A stretch of DNA of 64,000 bases from Acanthopleuribacter pedis (lineage in GTDB: Bacteria; Acidobacteriota; Holophagae; Acanthopleuribacterales; Acanthopleuribacteraceae), in NCBI RefSeq assembly GCF_017377855.1, contig NZ_JAFREP010000025.1:113179-177178 (forward strand), written 5' to 3'. Numbering within the stretch: the stretch's first letter is position 1; each line of letters opens with the position of its first letter. The position numbers and the translations under genes are program-made. The notes under the pieces were generated by a model. It did no database searches. It was not told the DNA's origin and saw only the letters and a program-made list of their open reading frames with translations. Shown here piece after piece: positions 51,064-60,380 of the stretch.

Positions 51064-51367
51064 GGGGAAAACCTTTGGAAACAACAGATCGGGATCGAAC
51101 AAACACGTCACGAAAACCCCATCATCCTATCACGAAGACCAGGGGCCTGTCCGCGGCGCCTAAGGACCCGAACGAATGGGGCTCGGGTCGATTGCGGTCG
51201 GATTCACCTCTTGGCAACGATCTGATTGAGGACCCAATTGCGCGTGTACCTACATAACCAATGCCTCGGTTTTCCCGCGGTTGTTTGGGTTCGATTGCAC
51301 CTTGCCGCGTTGCTTTCTATGATAGAAGCATGCTTACCAAAACATTGATTCGCCATGGAGTTCACTT

Positions 51368-54181
51368 ATGAAGCGATTGTTTGTCGGCCTACTTCTGTGC
51401 CTGACGCCTGTTCTCGCCCAGAAACCGCTGGATTTGAGCAAACCGATTCCCGTTGATCCCGACGTTCTGATCAAAAAACTCGACAACGGTTTGACCTATT
51501 ACATCCGCAAAAACGCCAAACCCGAAAATCGCGCCGAGTTGCGCCTGGTCGTGAATGCCGGTTCCATCTTGGAAACCGAGGAGCAGCTGGGACTGGCGCA
51601 CTTCCTAGAGCACATGGCCTTCAACGGCACCAAAAATTTCGAAAAACAAGAGCTGATTGATTACCTGGAATCCATCGGCATGCGCTTTGGGGCCGACATC
51701 AACGCCTACACCTCTTTTGACGAAACCGTCTACATGCTTGAGGTGCCCACCGACGATCAGGGCGTGGTCGACACCGCTTTTCAAATCCTCGAGGATTGGG
51801 CGCACCAAATCACCATCGATCCGGTCGAGGTTGATAAAGAACGCGGGGTGGTCGTGGAGGAATGGCGACGCGGCCGCGGCGCGCAAATGCGCATCATGCA
51901 GCAACAACTGCCCCTGCTTTACAAAGATTCACGGTACGCCGAACGCCTGCCCATCGGGAAGGTAGAGGTCATTGAAAATGCGCCTGCCGAGCAACTGGCC
52001 AAGTTTTACCGCGATTGGTACCGGCCCGACCTGATGGCGGTGGTGGCCGTTGGCGATTTCGATCCCAAGATGGTGGAAGCCAAAATCAAAAAGCACTTTG
52101 GCCACCTCAAAAATCCCAAAAATGCGCCGGAGCGGGTGATGTACGATGTACCGCCCCACAAGGAAACCTTGTTCCAGGCGGTGACCGATCCCGAGCTGAC
52201 CAACGCCACCCTGCGCATTGAGTACAAGCGTGCCGGCGAGGAGACCAAAACCTTGGCCGACATGCGCCGCGGCCTGCTGGAAGGGCTTTACCAAGCGATG
52301 TTGAACGACCGCTTGGCCGAACTGCTGCAACAGGCCAACCCGCCCTTTTTATTCGGGAGCGCGTCCAGTGGTTCCTATGCGCGAACCGCCGCGGCCTTCC
52401 GCCAATTCGCCGTGGTCCAAGAAACCGGTTTTGAAACCGGTTTGCGGGCATTGCTCACCGAGGCCGCGCGCGTTAAGCGCCACGGCTTTACCCAAAGTGA
52501 ACTGGACCGCAAACGCGCCGAATACCTGCGTTCACTGGAATCGGCCTACAAGGAACGCGACAAAACCGAGCACCGCGATTTTATCGGCGAATACGTCAAC
52601 CATTTCCTCGAAGGCGAAATGGCGATTAGCGCGGGCCAGAGTTTGGAACTGGGCAAAGCGATCTTGCCCACCATTCAGTTGGATGAGGTCAACAAAGCCA
52701 CCGAGAACTGGATCACGGAGGAAAACCGCGTCATCCTGCTGGCCGCGCCTGAAAAAGAAGGTCTGAAGCTGCCGACCAAGGACGCGGTTTTGGGCATGAT
52801 TAAGGAAATTGCCGCCGCCGATGTGGCGCCTTACGCCGACAATGCTTCCGAGGAACCGCTGATCGCCAAGGTACCCAAGCCGGGTAAGGTCACCGCGGAA
52901 CACCAGTTTGAATCGGTTGGTGTGACCAAGTGGGAATTGAGCAACGGGGCGACCGTGTACCTTAAGCCCACCGATTTCAAAAACGATGAAATTCTCTTTA
53001 GTTCTTCCCAAAAGGGGGGCTCTTCCCTGGTTGACGCCGACGATTTGATCGCCGTGGGTACCACCACCGCCATCATGGGTCAGAGCGGACTGGGCGCCTT
53101 TGACGCCATCCAACTGCGCAAGAAAACCGCCGACAAATTGGTGCGGGTGGGACCGTACATCGGCAGCTTCTCTCAGGGTCTCAACGGTGCTTGTACACCC
53201 GAGGATTTGGAAACAATGTTTCAGTTGGCGCACCTTTATTACACCGCGCCGCGTTTCGACCAAAAGGCCTTCCTTTCGGTAAAAAACCGCTACCAAGCGA
53301 TTATCAAAAACCGTTCCTCCCGGCCCGAAACCGTATGGGGCGACGAACGGCAAAAGGTGTTGTACCAAGACCATCCGCGCCGGCAGCCCTGGACCGCGGC
53401 GCGCTTGGAGCACATGTCGCTGGAAACCTCGCGCGACACCTACCAGCGGTTGTTCAGCGATGTAGGCGGCACCAACTACGTGTTTGTGGGGAATTTCGAC
53501 CTTGCCGCGATGAAACCCCTGGTGGAGACCTATCTGGCGAGTCTGCCGGGGACCGACGCCGAGAAGAACTGGCGCGATACCAAGGACCGTCGCGTCAAAG
53601 GACGCAAGGAGGTCGTGGTTCGCAAGGGGAGTGAACCCAAGGCGATTGTCAGCTTGCTGTACCACGGTGAAGCGGAATTCGAGCAGAATCAGGTGTTGCC
53701 GCTCATGGTATTGAACCGGGTATTGACCATCCGCTTGCGGGAAATTATGCGTGAGGACATGGGCGGCGTTTACAACGTCGGCGTCGGCGGCTCACAGTCG
53801 CGTTTGCCCATCGGCAGTTTTAGCAACCGCATTTCCTTTTCCTGTAATCCCGAGAAAGTGGACGAACTGGTGAAAGCCGCCAATGATGAGATTCAGCGCT
53901 TGATTAAGGACGGTTTTGAGGAACCTTACCTCCAGAAAGTGACCGAGGCGTTGCATCGCGAACACGAGGTCGACCTCAAGGAAAACAGCTACTGGCGCGG
54001 TGTGATTGGTTCCTATGTGCGCTGGGGTTTGCCGTTTGAGCGGATTTTGGGTTTCGAGGACCGCCTCAAGGGTCTGACCATCGCAAAAGTTCAAGGCGCC
54101 GCGGCGCGCTATTACGGTGATGCGAACTATTTGGAAGCCGTGCTGCTGCCCGAGGCCGAATCCGCCGGTAAAACCAACTAA
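51368..54181 (+). CDS. Secreted M16-family zinc protease (two-domain, PqqL-like)
   Basis: This 937-aa protein has a signal peptide (MKRLFVGLLLCLTPVLAQ) and GGAG seven bases before its ATG. The inverted zinc motif is H78-F-L-E81-H82, in the N-terminal M16 domain, with the third ligand probably E165 in VVVEEWRRG. A second, inactive M16-like half follows from about residue 510 (FESVGVTKWELSNGATVYLKPT), with REIMREDMGGVYNVGVGGSQ typical of the C-terminal half. The size and order match periplasmic M16B proteases of the PqqL/YmxG kind. Role: degradation of small peptides in the periplasm. Confidence 0.93.
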   Translation: MKRLFVGLLLCLTPVLAQKPLDLSKPIPVDPDVLIKKLDNGLTYYIRKNAKPENRAELRLVVNAGSILETEEQLGLAHFLEHMAFNGTKNFEKQELIDYLESIGMRFGADINAYTSFDETVYMLEVPTDDQGVVDTAFQILEDWAHQITIDPVEVDKERGVVVEEWRRGRGAQMRIMQQQLPLLYKDSRYAERLPIGKVEVIENAPAEQLAKFYRDWYRPDLMAVVAVGDFDPKMVEAKIKKHFGHLKNPKNAPERVMYDVPPHKETLFQAVTDPELTNATLRIEYKRAGEETKTLADMRRGLLEGLYQAMLNDRLAELLQQANPPFLFGSASSGSYARTAAAFRQFAVVQETGFETGLRALLTEAARVKRHGFTQSELDRKRAEYLRSLESAYKERDKTEHRDFIGEYVNHFLEGEMAISAGQSLELGKAILPTIQLDEVNKATENWITEENRVILLAAPEKEGLKLPTKDAVLGMIKEIAAADVAPYADNASEEPLIAKVPKPGKVTAEHQFESVGVTKWELSNGATVYLKPTDFKNDEILFSSSQKGGSSLVDADDLIAVGTTTAIMGQSGLGAFDAIQLRKKTADKLVRVGPYIGSFSQGLNGACTPEDLETMFQLAHLYYTAPRFDQKAFLSVKNRYQAIIKNRSSRPETVWGDERQKVLYQDHPRRQPWTAARLEHMSLETSRDTYQRLFSDVGGTNYVFVGNFDLAAMKPLVETYLASLPGTDAEKNWRDTKDRRVKGRKEVVVRKGSEPKAIVSLLYHGEAEFEQNQVLPLMVLNRVLTIRLREIMREDMGGVYNVGVGGSQSRLPIGSFSNRISFSCNPEKVDELVKAANDEIQRLIKDGFEEPYLQKVTEALHREHEVDLKENSYWRGVIGSYVRWGLPFERILGFEDRLKGLTIAKVQGAAARYYGDANYLEAVLLPEAESAGKTN

Positions 54182-54192
54182 ACCGTGTCTAA

Positions 54193-54219
54193 GGGGCGCT
54201 CGGTCTCACCGGGCGCCCC
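54193..54219 (+). terminator. Hairpin after the M16 protease gene
   Basis: GGGGCGCTCGGT, loop CTC, ACCGGGCGCCCC forms an 11-12-bp stem 12 bases past the stop codon. The sequence after it is TGGATCCC, without a T tract, so it may need Rho or act as a stabiliser. Confidence 0.55.
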
Positions 54220-54343
54220 TGGATCCCACCTTGTGAGCCGGGCTGCAGCGGTGTAGGATGGTGTTTTTTCCGGTAGCTGTTTGTCGCCCTGGGTTTTGCC
54301 TCGGCACGCGCGGCTGCCAATTTTGCCGACCGGAAGGGTGCCC

Positions 54344-55357
54344 GTGAAACACGTACTGGTGACCGGTGGCGGCGGATTTCTCGGCATCCACCTGGTCAGG
54401 CGGTTGCGTGAACGGGGCGTCGCTGTCCGCAGTTTTCAACGATCTTTTTACCCCGAACTCGACCAACTGGGCGTTCAGCAGTTTCGCGGCGATTTAGCCG
54501 TGGATCGCAACACCTTGAATCAGGCCGCCGCCGGCTGTGATTTGGTGTTTCATGTGGCCGCCAAAGCCGGGGTCTGGGGCAGTTACGACAGCTACCACCA
54601 AGCCAATGTGGAAGGCACGTTAAACGTGCTCAATGCGTGCCACAAAGCCGGCATCCAGCGTTTGGTGTACACCAGTTCGCCCAGTGTCACCTTTGATGGT
54701 CGCGATCAGGAAGGCGTCGACGAAAGCGCGCCTTATCCCAAAAGCTTTTTGGCCCATTACCCCGCCACCAAAGCCAAGGCCGAGCAAATGGTGGTTGAAT
54801 TTGCCGACGACCGTTTGGCGACCGTTTCCTTGCGACCTCATTTGATTTGGGGACCCGGCGACCAGCATCTCGTGCCGCGCGTGGTTGAGCGGGCCGAGGC
54901 CGGCCGTCTGCGTTTGGTGGGTGATGACACCAAATTGGTCGACACCCTTTACATTGATAACTGTGTTGACGCCCACCTTGCCGCCGCCGAACGGTTGGCG
55001 CCCGGTGCGGCCATAAGCGGTAAAACCTACTTTATTACCAATGGTGAGCCCTTGCCGATGGCCGCCATCCTCAACGGTATTCTCAAGGCCGCCGGCAAAA
55101 CCCCCGTTGAGAAGCGGGTTTCCCCGCGTTTGGCTTATGTGGTTGGGACCGTTATGGAAACCGGCGCGGGTTTGCTGCGGATGCGCAACGAGCCGCCGAT
55201 GACCCGCTTTGTCGCCGCACAATTGGGCACCGCCCACTGGTTTAACATCGAGGCCGCCAAACGCGATCTCGGTTACGAGCCCGCCGTTTCCATGGCAGAG
55301 GGCTTTCGGCGTTTGGCCGAGGCGTTCCAGCGCGAGGGCGCTTGGTGGCGCCGCTAA
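54344..55357 (+). CDS. NAD(P)-dependent SDR, OleD / 3beta-HSD-like reductase
   Basis: The GTG at 54344 (337 aa, MKHVLVTGGGGFLG) is chosen because GGAAGG lies six bases upstream and the Rossmann glycine motif then falls at residues 8-14. The catalytic pair is Y139-x-x-x-K143 in HYPATKAKAEQ. Phrases FHVAAKAGVWGSYDSY, VYTSSPSV and SLRPHLIWGPGDQHLVPRVVERA resemble OleD, the 2-alkyl-3-oxoalkanoate reductase of long-chain olefin synthesis, and also eukaryotic sterol 3beta-dehydrogenases. No oleA, oleB or oleC is present in the window. It is probably cytosolic, reducing a beta-keto acid-type lipid intermediate; this is inferred from resemblance. Confidence 0.78.
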   Translation: MKHVLVTGGGGFLGIHLVRRLRERGVAVRSFQRSFYPELDQLGVQQFRGDLAVDRNTLNQAAAGCDLVFHVAAKAGVWGSYDSYHQANVEGTLNVLNACHKAGIQRLVYTSSPSVTFDGRDQEGVDESAPYPKSFLAHYPATKAKAEQMVVEFADDRLATVSLRPHLIWGPGDQHLVPRVVERAEAGRLRLVGDDTKLVDTLYIDNCVDAHLAAAERLAPGAAISGKTYFITNGEPLPMAAILNGILKAAGKTPVEKRVSPRLAYVVGTVMETGAGLLRMRNEPPMTRFVAAQLGTAHWFNIEAAKRDLGYEPAVSMAEGFRRLAEAFQREGAWWRR

Positions 55358-55473
55358 AAGATAACCGTGATTCCCCTTGGGGGACCCTAAATTTTTTGCT
55401 CCCAGGCCCGTGAAGCTGTTAGACTGCACGCAATTGCACCTATTCACACGTCGATGCTAGGGAGTCACAAGCC

Positions 55474-56454
55474 GTGACCTTTGATGCCGAGGCCTTTCGC
55501 CAAACCAGTGATGCCTTCCGCTTGCCGCTTCGCGACCTAACCGCGTTAACCCGTCACGCGCCCGCCAAGGTCCGGGCCGCATTGCCCGCCGAGGCCCTCC
55601 ACGAGCGTTCCGGGTTTGGTTACCTGGTGGATGCCGAGGCCGTACGCGCCTATTTGGCCGTAAACGGCGTGGATTTTCCCTTTCGCGTTTTTGCCCACAT
55701 CAACCTCAAAGGTGGGGTTGGTAAAACCACCAGTGTGGTGACCTGTGCCGTGCGTGCCGCCCAGTACGGGTTCCGTTGTGTCGTGTTGGACCTCGATTCC
55801 CAGGCCTCGGCCTCGCTGGCGTTCGACGCCTTGCCCGAGGACGACACGCCGATTTTTTACGATGTTTGGCAGAAACCGGCTGAAATGCTGGGGCCCGCCC
55901 TCAAGCGCATCGACAGCCATCTTTACCTGTTGCCCTCCTCCCTTGAGAACGGCCTTTTGGATTCGAGCCTTGCCAATCCGCGTCATCAGAAAAAAGCCGT
56001 GGCCGAGGTTTGTGCCGAACTCAAGCGGCTCGGTTTCGATGTCGTGTTTATCGATTGCCCGCCTTCCCTGGGGACTGCCGTGATCAGTTCGATTTGCGCC
56101 GCCGACGACGTGGTGATTCCCATCGGCAGCGATCCTTTTTCCCACAAAGGTTTGGCGCTGACCCTGGAGGAAATTGAGGCCATCTGTGATACCTACAGTT
56201 TGCCCATACCCACCCGTCGCGTTTTGTTTGCGCGCTACGACAAACGGGAAAAATTGGCCGCCGAAACCTTGGCCCGCATGGAAGGGGCTTATGCTGAATT
56301 CGCCATTCCGGTTCCCGTCCGTGTGAGTACCGAATTTTCCAAGGTGCTGGCGCGAGGGGAAACCTTGTTCCACTCACAGCGCAAAAACCCCGCGCGCCAG
56401 GATTACGACCGTATCGTGCGGTACCTGTTTCAGCTTGATGCGCCTTTTGCTTAA
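55474..56454 (+). CDS. Orphan ParA-family ATPase with N-terminal extension
   Basis: This 326-aa protein starts at GTG with AGGGAG upstream. The deviant Walker A K79-GGVGKTT (signature lysine K79, catalytic lysine K84), the RCVVLDLDSQASASLAF Walker A' region and the FIDCPPSLGTAVISS Walker B identify the ParA/MinD superfamily. Residues 1-70 (FRLPLRDLTALTRHAPAKVRAALP) are an extra helical domain that may bind DNA or target the protein. No parB or parS was seen. The DUF697-like gene follows after 50 bp. ParA orphans often position cellular machines such as chemosensory arrays or polar complexes. Confidence 0.88.
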   Translation: MTFDAEAFRQTSDAFRLPLRDLTALTRHAPAKVRAALPAEALHERSGFGYLVDAEAVRAYLAVNGVDFPFRVFAHINLKGGVGKTTSVVTCAVRAAQYGFRCVVLDLDSQASASLAFDALPEDDTPIFYDVWQKPAEMLGPALKRIDSHLYLLPSSLENGLLDSSLANPRHQKKAVAEVCAELKRLGFDVVFIDCPPSLGTAVISSICAADDVVIPIGSDPFSHKGLALTLEEIEAICDTYSLPIPTRRVLFARYDKREKLAAETLARMEGAYAEFAIPVPVRVSTEFSKVLARGETLFHSQRKNPARQDYDRIVRYLFQLDAPFA

Positions 56455-56504
56455 GTGTCTGTTCCTCCGCCTCTTGTTTGAATGCAACCCTTGCCGAGGT
56501 AACC

Positions 56505-57341
56505 ATGAGCGATTCGACCAACCCTGATTCAGGAAATAACGACCAGGCCGGTGCCCCCCGGGTGAAACGCAAACGGCGTCGCTTGTACGAGACTTTGCCT
56601 GAAGCGACGGAACCAATCGATGAACCGGCCAAGTCGAAAGCGGACTCGGCTGAGGCCTCCAAGGCCGACGAACCTGTTGCCGCCAAAAGCGACGCGGCCG
56701 ATTCTGATGCGAAGGCCGAGGAACCTGTTGCCGCCAAAAGCGACGCGGCCGATTCTGATGCGAAGGCCGAGGAACCTGTTGCCGCCAAAAGCGACGCGAC
56801 CGCTGCCGATGAGAAGGCCACTGGAAGCCTTCGCCGGGGTGGTACGGCCATCTCGTCGCAATATCGCATCCATCGTGAGCTCAAGGCGCGCAATATCGTG
56901 AAAAACCATGTCCTGGGAACCATGACTTTGGCGATGGTGCCCGTGCCGATTTTCGATGTGTTGGTGGTGAGTGGGTCGCAGGTGGAAATGGTGGAAAAGT
57001 TGGCCGATCTCTACGACGTCAAACCGCGCCGCCGTCCCGTCCGTACCATCCTCGCCGCGCTCCTTGCCGGGCTGGGAAGTTATGGGTTGTCTTCTTTGTC
57101 CGCGTACTCGTTTAGCAAGGTGGTTCCGGGATGGCGCTGGTTCGCCGCCGGGGCCGCCATGCCCTTGGCCGCCGGGGCCGTGACCTACGCCGTCGGCACC
57201 GTCCTCTTGCAACATCTTGAGGCCGGTGGTACCTTGGAACAGCTCGACGTGCGTGCGCTCCGGGCCGATTACCAACAAAACGTCGAGAAAGGATACGCGC
57301 TGGCGAAACAATGGTCGGGGACACCTTCACCTTCAAGTTAA
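56505..57341 (+). CDS. DUF697/YcjF-like membrane protein with tandem 17-aa repeats
   Basis: The ATG at 56505 (278 aa) has GAGGT five bases upstream. Residues 1-55 are polar and basic (RVKRKRRR). Residues about 56-106 are three tandem 17-aa copies of EEPVAAKSDAADSDAKA (the third is diverged). Residues 120-278 are the DUF697-like core: VKNHVLGTMTLAMVPVPIFDVLVVSGSQVEMVEKLADLY, followed by two hydrophobic helices (TILAALLAGLGSYG and FAAGAAMPLAAGAVTYAVGTVLL). Likely inner membrane. The family is known from GTPase-associated envelope proteins. Its stop codon overlaps the start of the next gene by 31 bp. Confidence 0.75.
   Translation: MSDSTNPDSGNNDQAGAPRVKRKRRRLYETLPEATEPIDEPAKSKADSAEASKADEPVAAKSDAADSDAKAEEPVAAKSDAADSDAKAEEPVAAKSDATAADEKATGSLRRGGTAISSQYRIHRELKARNIVKNHVLGTMTLAMVPVPIFDVLVVSGSQVEMVEKLADLYDVKPRRRPVRTILAALLAGLGSYGLSSLSAYSFSKVVPGWRWFAAGAAMPLAAGAVTYAVGTVLLQHLEAGGTLEQLDVRALRADYQQNVEKGYALAKQWSGTPSPSS
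56670..56822 (+). repeat. Three tandem 51-bp repeats within the DUF697-like gene
   Basis: The unit starts GAACCTGTTGCCGCCAAAAG at 56670, 56721 and 56772. The first two units are identical over nearly the whole 51 bp; the third diverges in its second half. The repeats encode an Ala/Asp/Lys-rich spacer. Copy number could vary by recombination. Confidence 0.9.
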
Positions 57342-58156
57342 ACCCTGTTTTCGCTGGGCCCGCCCCGCGGACCTTGTGGTTCAGTTGGTTGCTCTTCGGT
57401 TTTGGGTTGGGTGCCTTTTCCCAATCAACCGAGCCAACCACCGCGATTCCGGCAACCGACGCCGATTTCATTCAGGTTTATGCCGAGGATTTCCCCCCGT
57501 TTTGTTACCAAATCGACGGCAAGGTTGTGGGTATCGCCACCGAGATGGTGACCGAGTTGCTCAAACGAGCCGATATCCCCCATCGCATTCGCATTGAGAC
57601 CTGGAAACGGGCCTACCACCAAACCAAAACCGAGCCGGGTCACGCCTTGTTTAGTGTGACCCGCCGCCCTCAACGCGAGCGGGACTTCCAATGGGTCGGC
57701 CCGCTGTTTGCCGACGAAACCATGGTTTACACCGTGGATCCATCGCTGGGTCCCTTTGACGAACTCGATGCCTTGCGGGACGCCCGTTCCATCGGCGTTT
57801 TGGCCGGCGGTTCAACCGAATCCTACCTCAAAGGCTTGGGTTTCGAAAACTTGGAGGCACATCGCGACAGTTTGACCATTTACCGCAAGTTGGTACTGGG
57901 CCGCATTCAGCTCGGGACCGGGAGTGCGTGGGAGCTTCGTTTCCGGGCCACCCTCGACAATTTGGATATCAGCAGCTTGCGCGATGTATGGATGTTAAAC
58001 CGCAACGAGATGTACCTTACTTTTCACCGTGATACCTCGCCGGAATTGATCCGCCGTTTGCAGCAGATTCTCGACACCATGAAACAAGACGGTACCTACC
58101 AAGCATTGGTTCAAAAATACCGCGAGCGCCCGCCGGTTCCGGCCGCGCCCAATTAA
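57311..58156 (+). CDS. Periplasmic family-3 solute-binding protein
   Basis: This 281-aa protein's start overlaps the previous coding sequence by 31 bp, implying coupling. A hydrophobic segment at residues 20-36 (TLWFSWLLFGFGLGAFS) is the likely signal peptide. The bilobed type-3 fold follows: FIQVYAEDFPPFCYQIDGKVVGIATEMVTELLKRAD, then GHALFSVTRRPQRERDFQWVGPLFADE, RSIGVLAGGSTESYL and LQQILDTMKQDGTYQALVQKY. This resembles polar-amino-acid binding proteins that lack their own ABC permease here. It could be a stand-alone sensor or binding protein. No transporter genes adjoin it. Confidence 0.85.
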   Translation: MVGDTFTFKLNPVFAGPAPRTLWFSWLLFGFGLGAFSQSTEPTTAIPATDADFIQVYAEDFPPFCYQIDGKVVGIATEMVTELLKRADIPHRIRIETWKRAYHQTKTEPGHALFSVTRRPQRERDFQWVGPLFADETMVYTVDPSLGPFDELDALRDARSIGVLAGGSTESYLKGLGFENLEAHRDSLTIYRKLVLGRIQLGTGSAWELRFRATLDNLDISSLRDVWMLNRNEMYLTFHRDTSPELIRRLQQILDTMKQDGTYQALVQKYRERPPVPAAPN

Positions 58157-58172
58157 TTTTTCTGGAGACAAC

Positions 58173-60362
58173 ATGCATCCTTATCTCGCCGTCGTGCCCA
58201 TGGGCATGGAAGACTGGCTGGCCGACGAACTGCGCGGGTTGGGTATTGACCAGCCGAAACCGATCAAATCCCGTGTCGCCTTCCACGCGACCCCGCGCCA
58301 AGCCGCCCGGGTGCTCATGGAATCCCGACTCTGCGGCCGTTTGTTGTTTCCCCTTGCCGAATTTGAGGCGAGCGATCCCAACCGGCTTTATGAAGGTGTG
58401 CTCACCATCCCCTGGCCGGACCACATGCAGGTCGACCATGCATTTATGGTCGAGGTCAATTTGGGCCGTTCCCGCATTACCCACGCCCAGTTCGCCGCGC
58501 AACGCATCAAGGATGCCGTCTGTGATTGTTTTCGCCACAGAACCGGCGGGCGGCCCAGCGTGGACCGCGATTTTCCCGACATTCGCATTCACTGTGCCAT
58601 TAAAAATGACCGCGCCGTCGTCAGCATCGATTTGGGCGGAAGCCTGCACCGTCGCGGTTACCGCGTCGACGGCGGCCTCGCGCCCCTGAAAGAACACCTT
58701 GCCGCCGCCATGCTGATCCGTGCCGGTTGGCCCACGATCGCCGCGGCGGGGGGCGCCTTGGTCGATCCCATGTGTGGCTCCGGGACCCTGTTGATCGAGG
58801 GTTTGATGATGGCGGCCGACATTGCGCCCGGCCTCGGTCGTTTCACCGAAATGCCCACTTCTTGGTTGGGTTTTCCACGGGGCGTTTGGCAAGAGGTCGT
58901 CGATGAGGCCAAGCGCAGGAAGGAAGCGGGCCTCGCGCGCGGTTTGCCGCCGGTGTTTGGCTTTGACCGTTCGACTTCCGCGCTGGACGCCGCCAAAACC
59001 AACCTGCAACGTGCCGGCCTGTTGGACCACGTGCGCCTGGAGCGCCGCGCGCTTGCCGAGTGGCCCGATACCCGCGACGTCCCCTTCAGCGAATGTGAGC
59101 CAGGTTTGGTGATGTGTAATCCGCCCTACGGGGAGCGTTTGAGCGAGTTGCCGGAGTTGGTGTTGCTGTACACCATGCTCGGCCACCAACTCAAACTGCA
59201 GTTCCCCGGATGGCAGGCCGGTTTACTTACCGCCGATACCGGTTTGGGCAAACAAACCGGGTTACGCGCCAAGCGGGTGAACAAAATGCACAACGGCCCG
59301 ATTGCTTGTGAATTTTTGTTTTTCGATCAGCTTGGCGGGGATGAGAGCGGTCGTCGCGCCGAGCTGCTGACCCTTTCCAGCGGGCGCATGTTACCGATTG
59401 CCGAAAGCGCGGCCATGTTTCGTAACCGCCTGAAGAAAAACGTCAAACACCTGCGTAAATGGGCGCGTCGCAGTGGTTCGCCGGGCCGGCCCGTCGCCTG
59501 TTACCGGGTCTACGATGCCGATTTACCCGAGTACAACGCCGCCCTTGATGTGTACGGTGAGCATTTGCTGATTCAGGAATACCGCGCGCCGAGCAGCGTG
59601 GCCAAGGCCAAGGCCGAGCGGCGTTTGATGGACATCTTGTTGGTGGCGCCGGAAGTGTTGGGCATCCAACGGGACAAGGTGGTACTCAAAACCCGCGAGC
59701 GCAAGCGCGGCAAGGATCAGTACGACAAAATCGACACCTCGGGTCGCTTCCTCGAGGTTCACGAACGCGATCTCAAGTTTTTGGTTAATTTACAGGATTA
59801 CCTGGATACCGGGTTATTTTTAGACCATCGTCCGTTGCGTGACCGCATCCGCAAGCTGGCCGAGGGCAAACGCTTTCTCAACCTGTTTGCCTACACCGGA
59901 AGCGCCACCGTTTATGCCGCGGCGGGGGGCGCCGCTTCGTCGCTGACCATCGACATGTCCAAAACCTATCTGGATTGGGCGCAACGCAACTTGGAACTGA
60001 ACAAGCTGTACGCGCGCCAGCACCGGTTCGAGCAAACGGATTGTATTCAATGGCTCAAGGGCAAACACGGCCCCTTTGATTTGATCTTTTTGGATCCGCC
60101 CAGCTTCAGCAACAGCAAACGCATGACCTCCACGCTGGACGTCCAGCGCGACCACGTCTTCCTGATTGAGCGGGCGGGGTTGCAAATGGCGCCGGACGGC
60201 TTGTTAATTTTCTCAACCAACCTGCGCAACTTCAAAATAGACCGCGAGGCGTTGGACAAAAAAGGGTATGCCGTCGAGGACACCAGCAACAGCACCATCC
60301 CGGAGGATTTCCGCCGCAACCAGCGCATCCACCAAACCTACGAAATCCGCCGCAAACCCTAG
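58173..60362 (+). CDS. rlmKL: Bifunctional 23S rRNA methyltransferase RlmKL
   Basis: This 729-aa protein has GGAG five bases before its ATG. The N-terminal THUMP domain (about 40-165) and the first methyltransferase domain carry motif I DPMCGSGTLLIEG and motif IV N316-P-P-Y, as in RlmL (m2G2445). The second methyltransferase domain (about 520-729) carries FLNLFAYTGSATVYAA (motif I) and D641-P-P-S-F-S (motif IV), as in RlmK (m7G2069). The full-length two-domain fusion matches E. coli RlmKL. It ends the ParA / DUF697 / solute-binding run, separated by only 16 bp from the upstream gene. Confidence 0.93.
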   Translation: MHPYLAVVPMGMEDWLADELRGLGIDQPKPIKSRVAFHATPRQAARVLMESRLCGRLLFPLAEFEASDPNRLYEGVLTIPWPDHMQVDHAFMVEVNLGRSRITHAQFAAQRIKDAVCDCFRHRTGGRPSVDRDFPDIRIHCAIKNDRAVVSIDLGGSLHRRGYRVDGGLAPLKEHLAAAMLIRAGWPTIAAAGGALVDPMCGSGTLLIEGLMMAADIAPGLGRFTEMPTSWLGFPRGVWQEVVDEAKRRKEAGLARGLPPVFGFDRSTSALDAAKTNLQRAGLLDHVRLERRALAEWPDTRDVPFSECEPGLVMCNPPYGERLSELPELVLLYTMLGHQLKLQFPGWQAGLLTADTGLGKQTGLRAKRVNKMHNGPIACEFLFFDQLGGDESGRRAELLTLSSGRMLPIAESAAMFRNRLKKNVKHLRKWARRSGSPGRPVACYRVYDADLPEYNAALDVYGEHLLIQEYRAPSSVAKAKAERRLMDILLVAPEVLGIQRDKVVLKTRERKRGKDQYDKIDTSGRFLEVHERDLKFLVNLQDYLDTGLFLDHRPLRDRIRKLAEGKRFLNLFAYTGSATVYAAAGGAASSLTIDMSKTYLDWAQRNLELNKLYARQHRFEQTDCIQWLKGKHGPFDLIFLDPPSFSNSKRMTSTLDVQRDHVFLIERAGLQMAPDGLLIFSTNLRNFKIDREALDKKGYAVEDTSNSTIPEDFRRNQRIHQTYEIRRKP

Positions 60363-60380
60363 CAACCCTCGCGGCAAACA

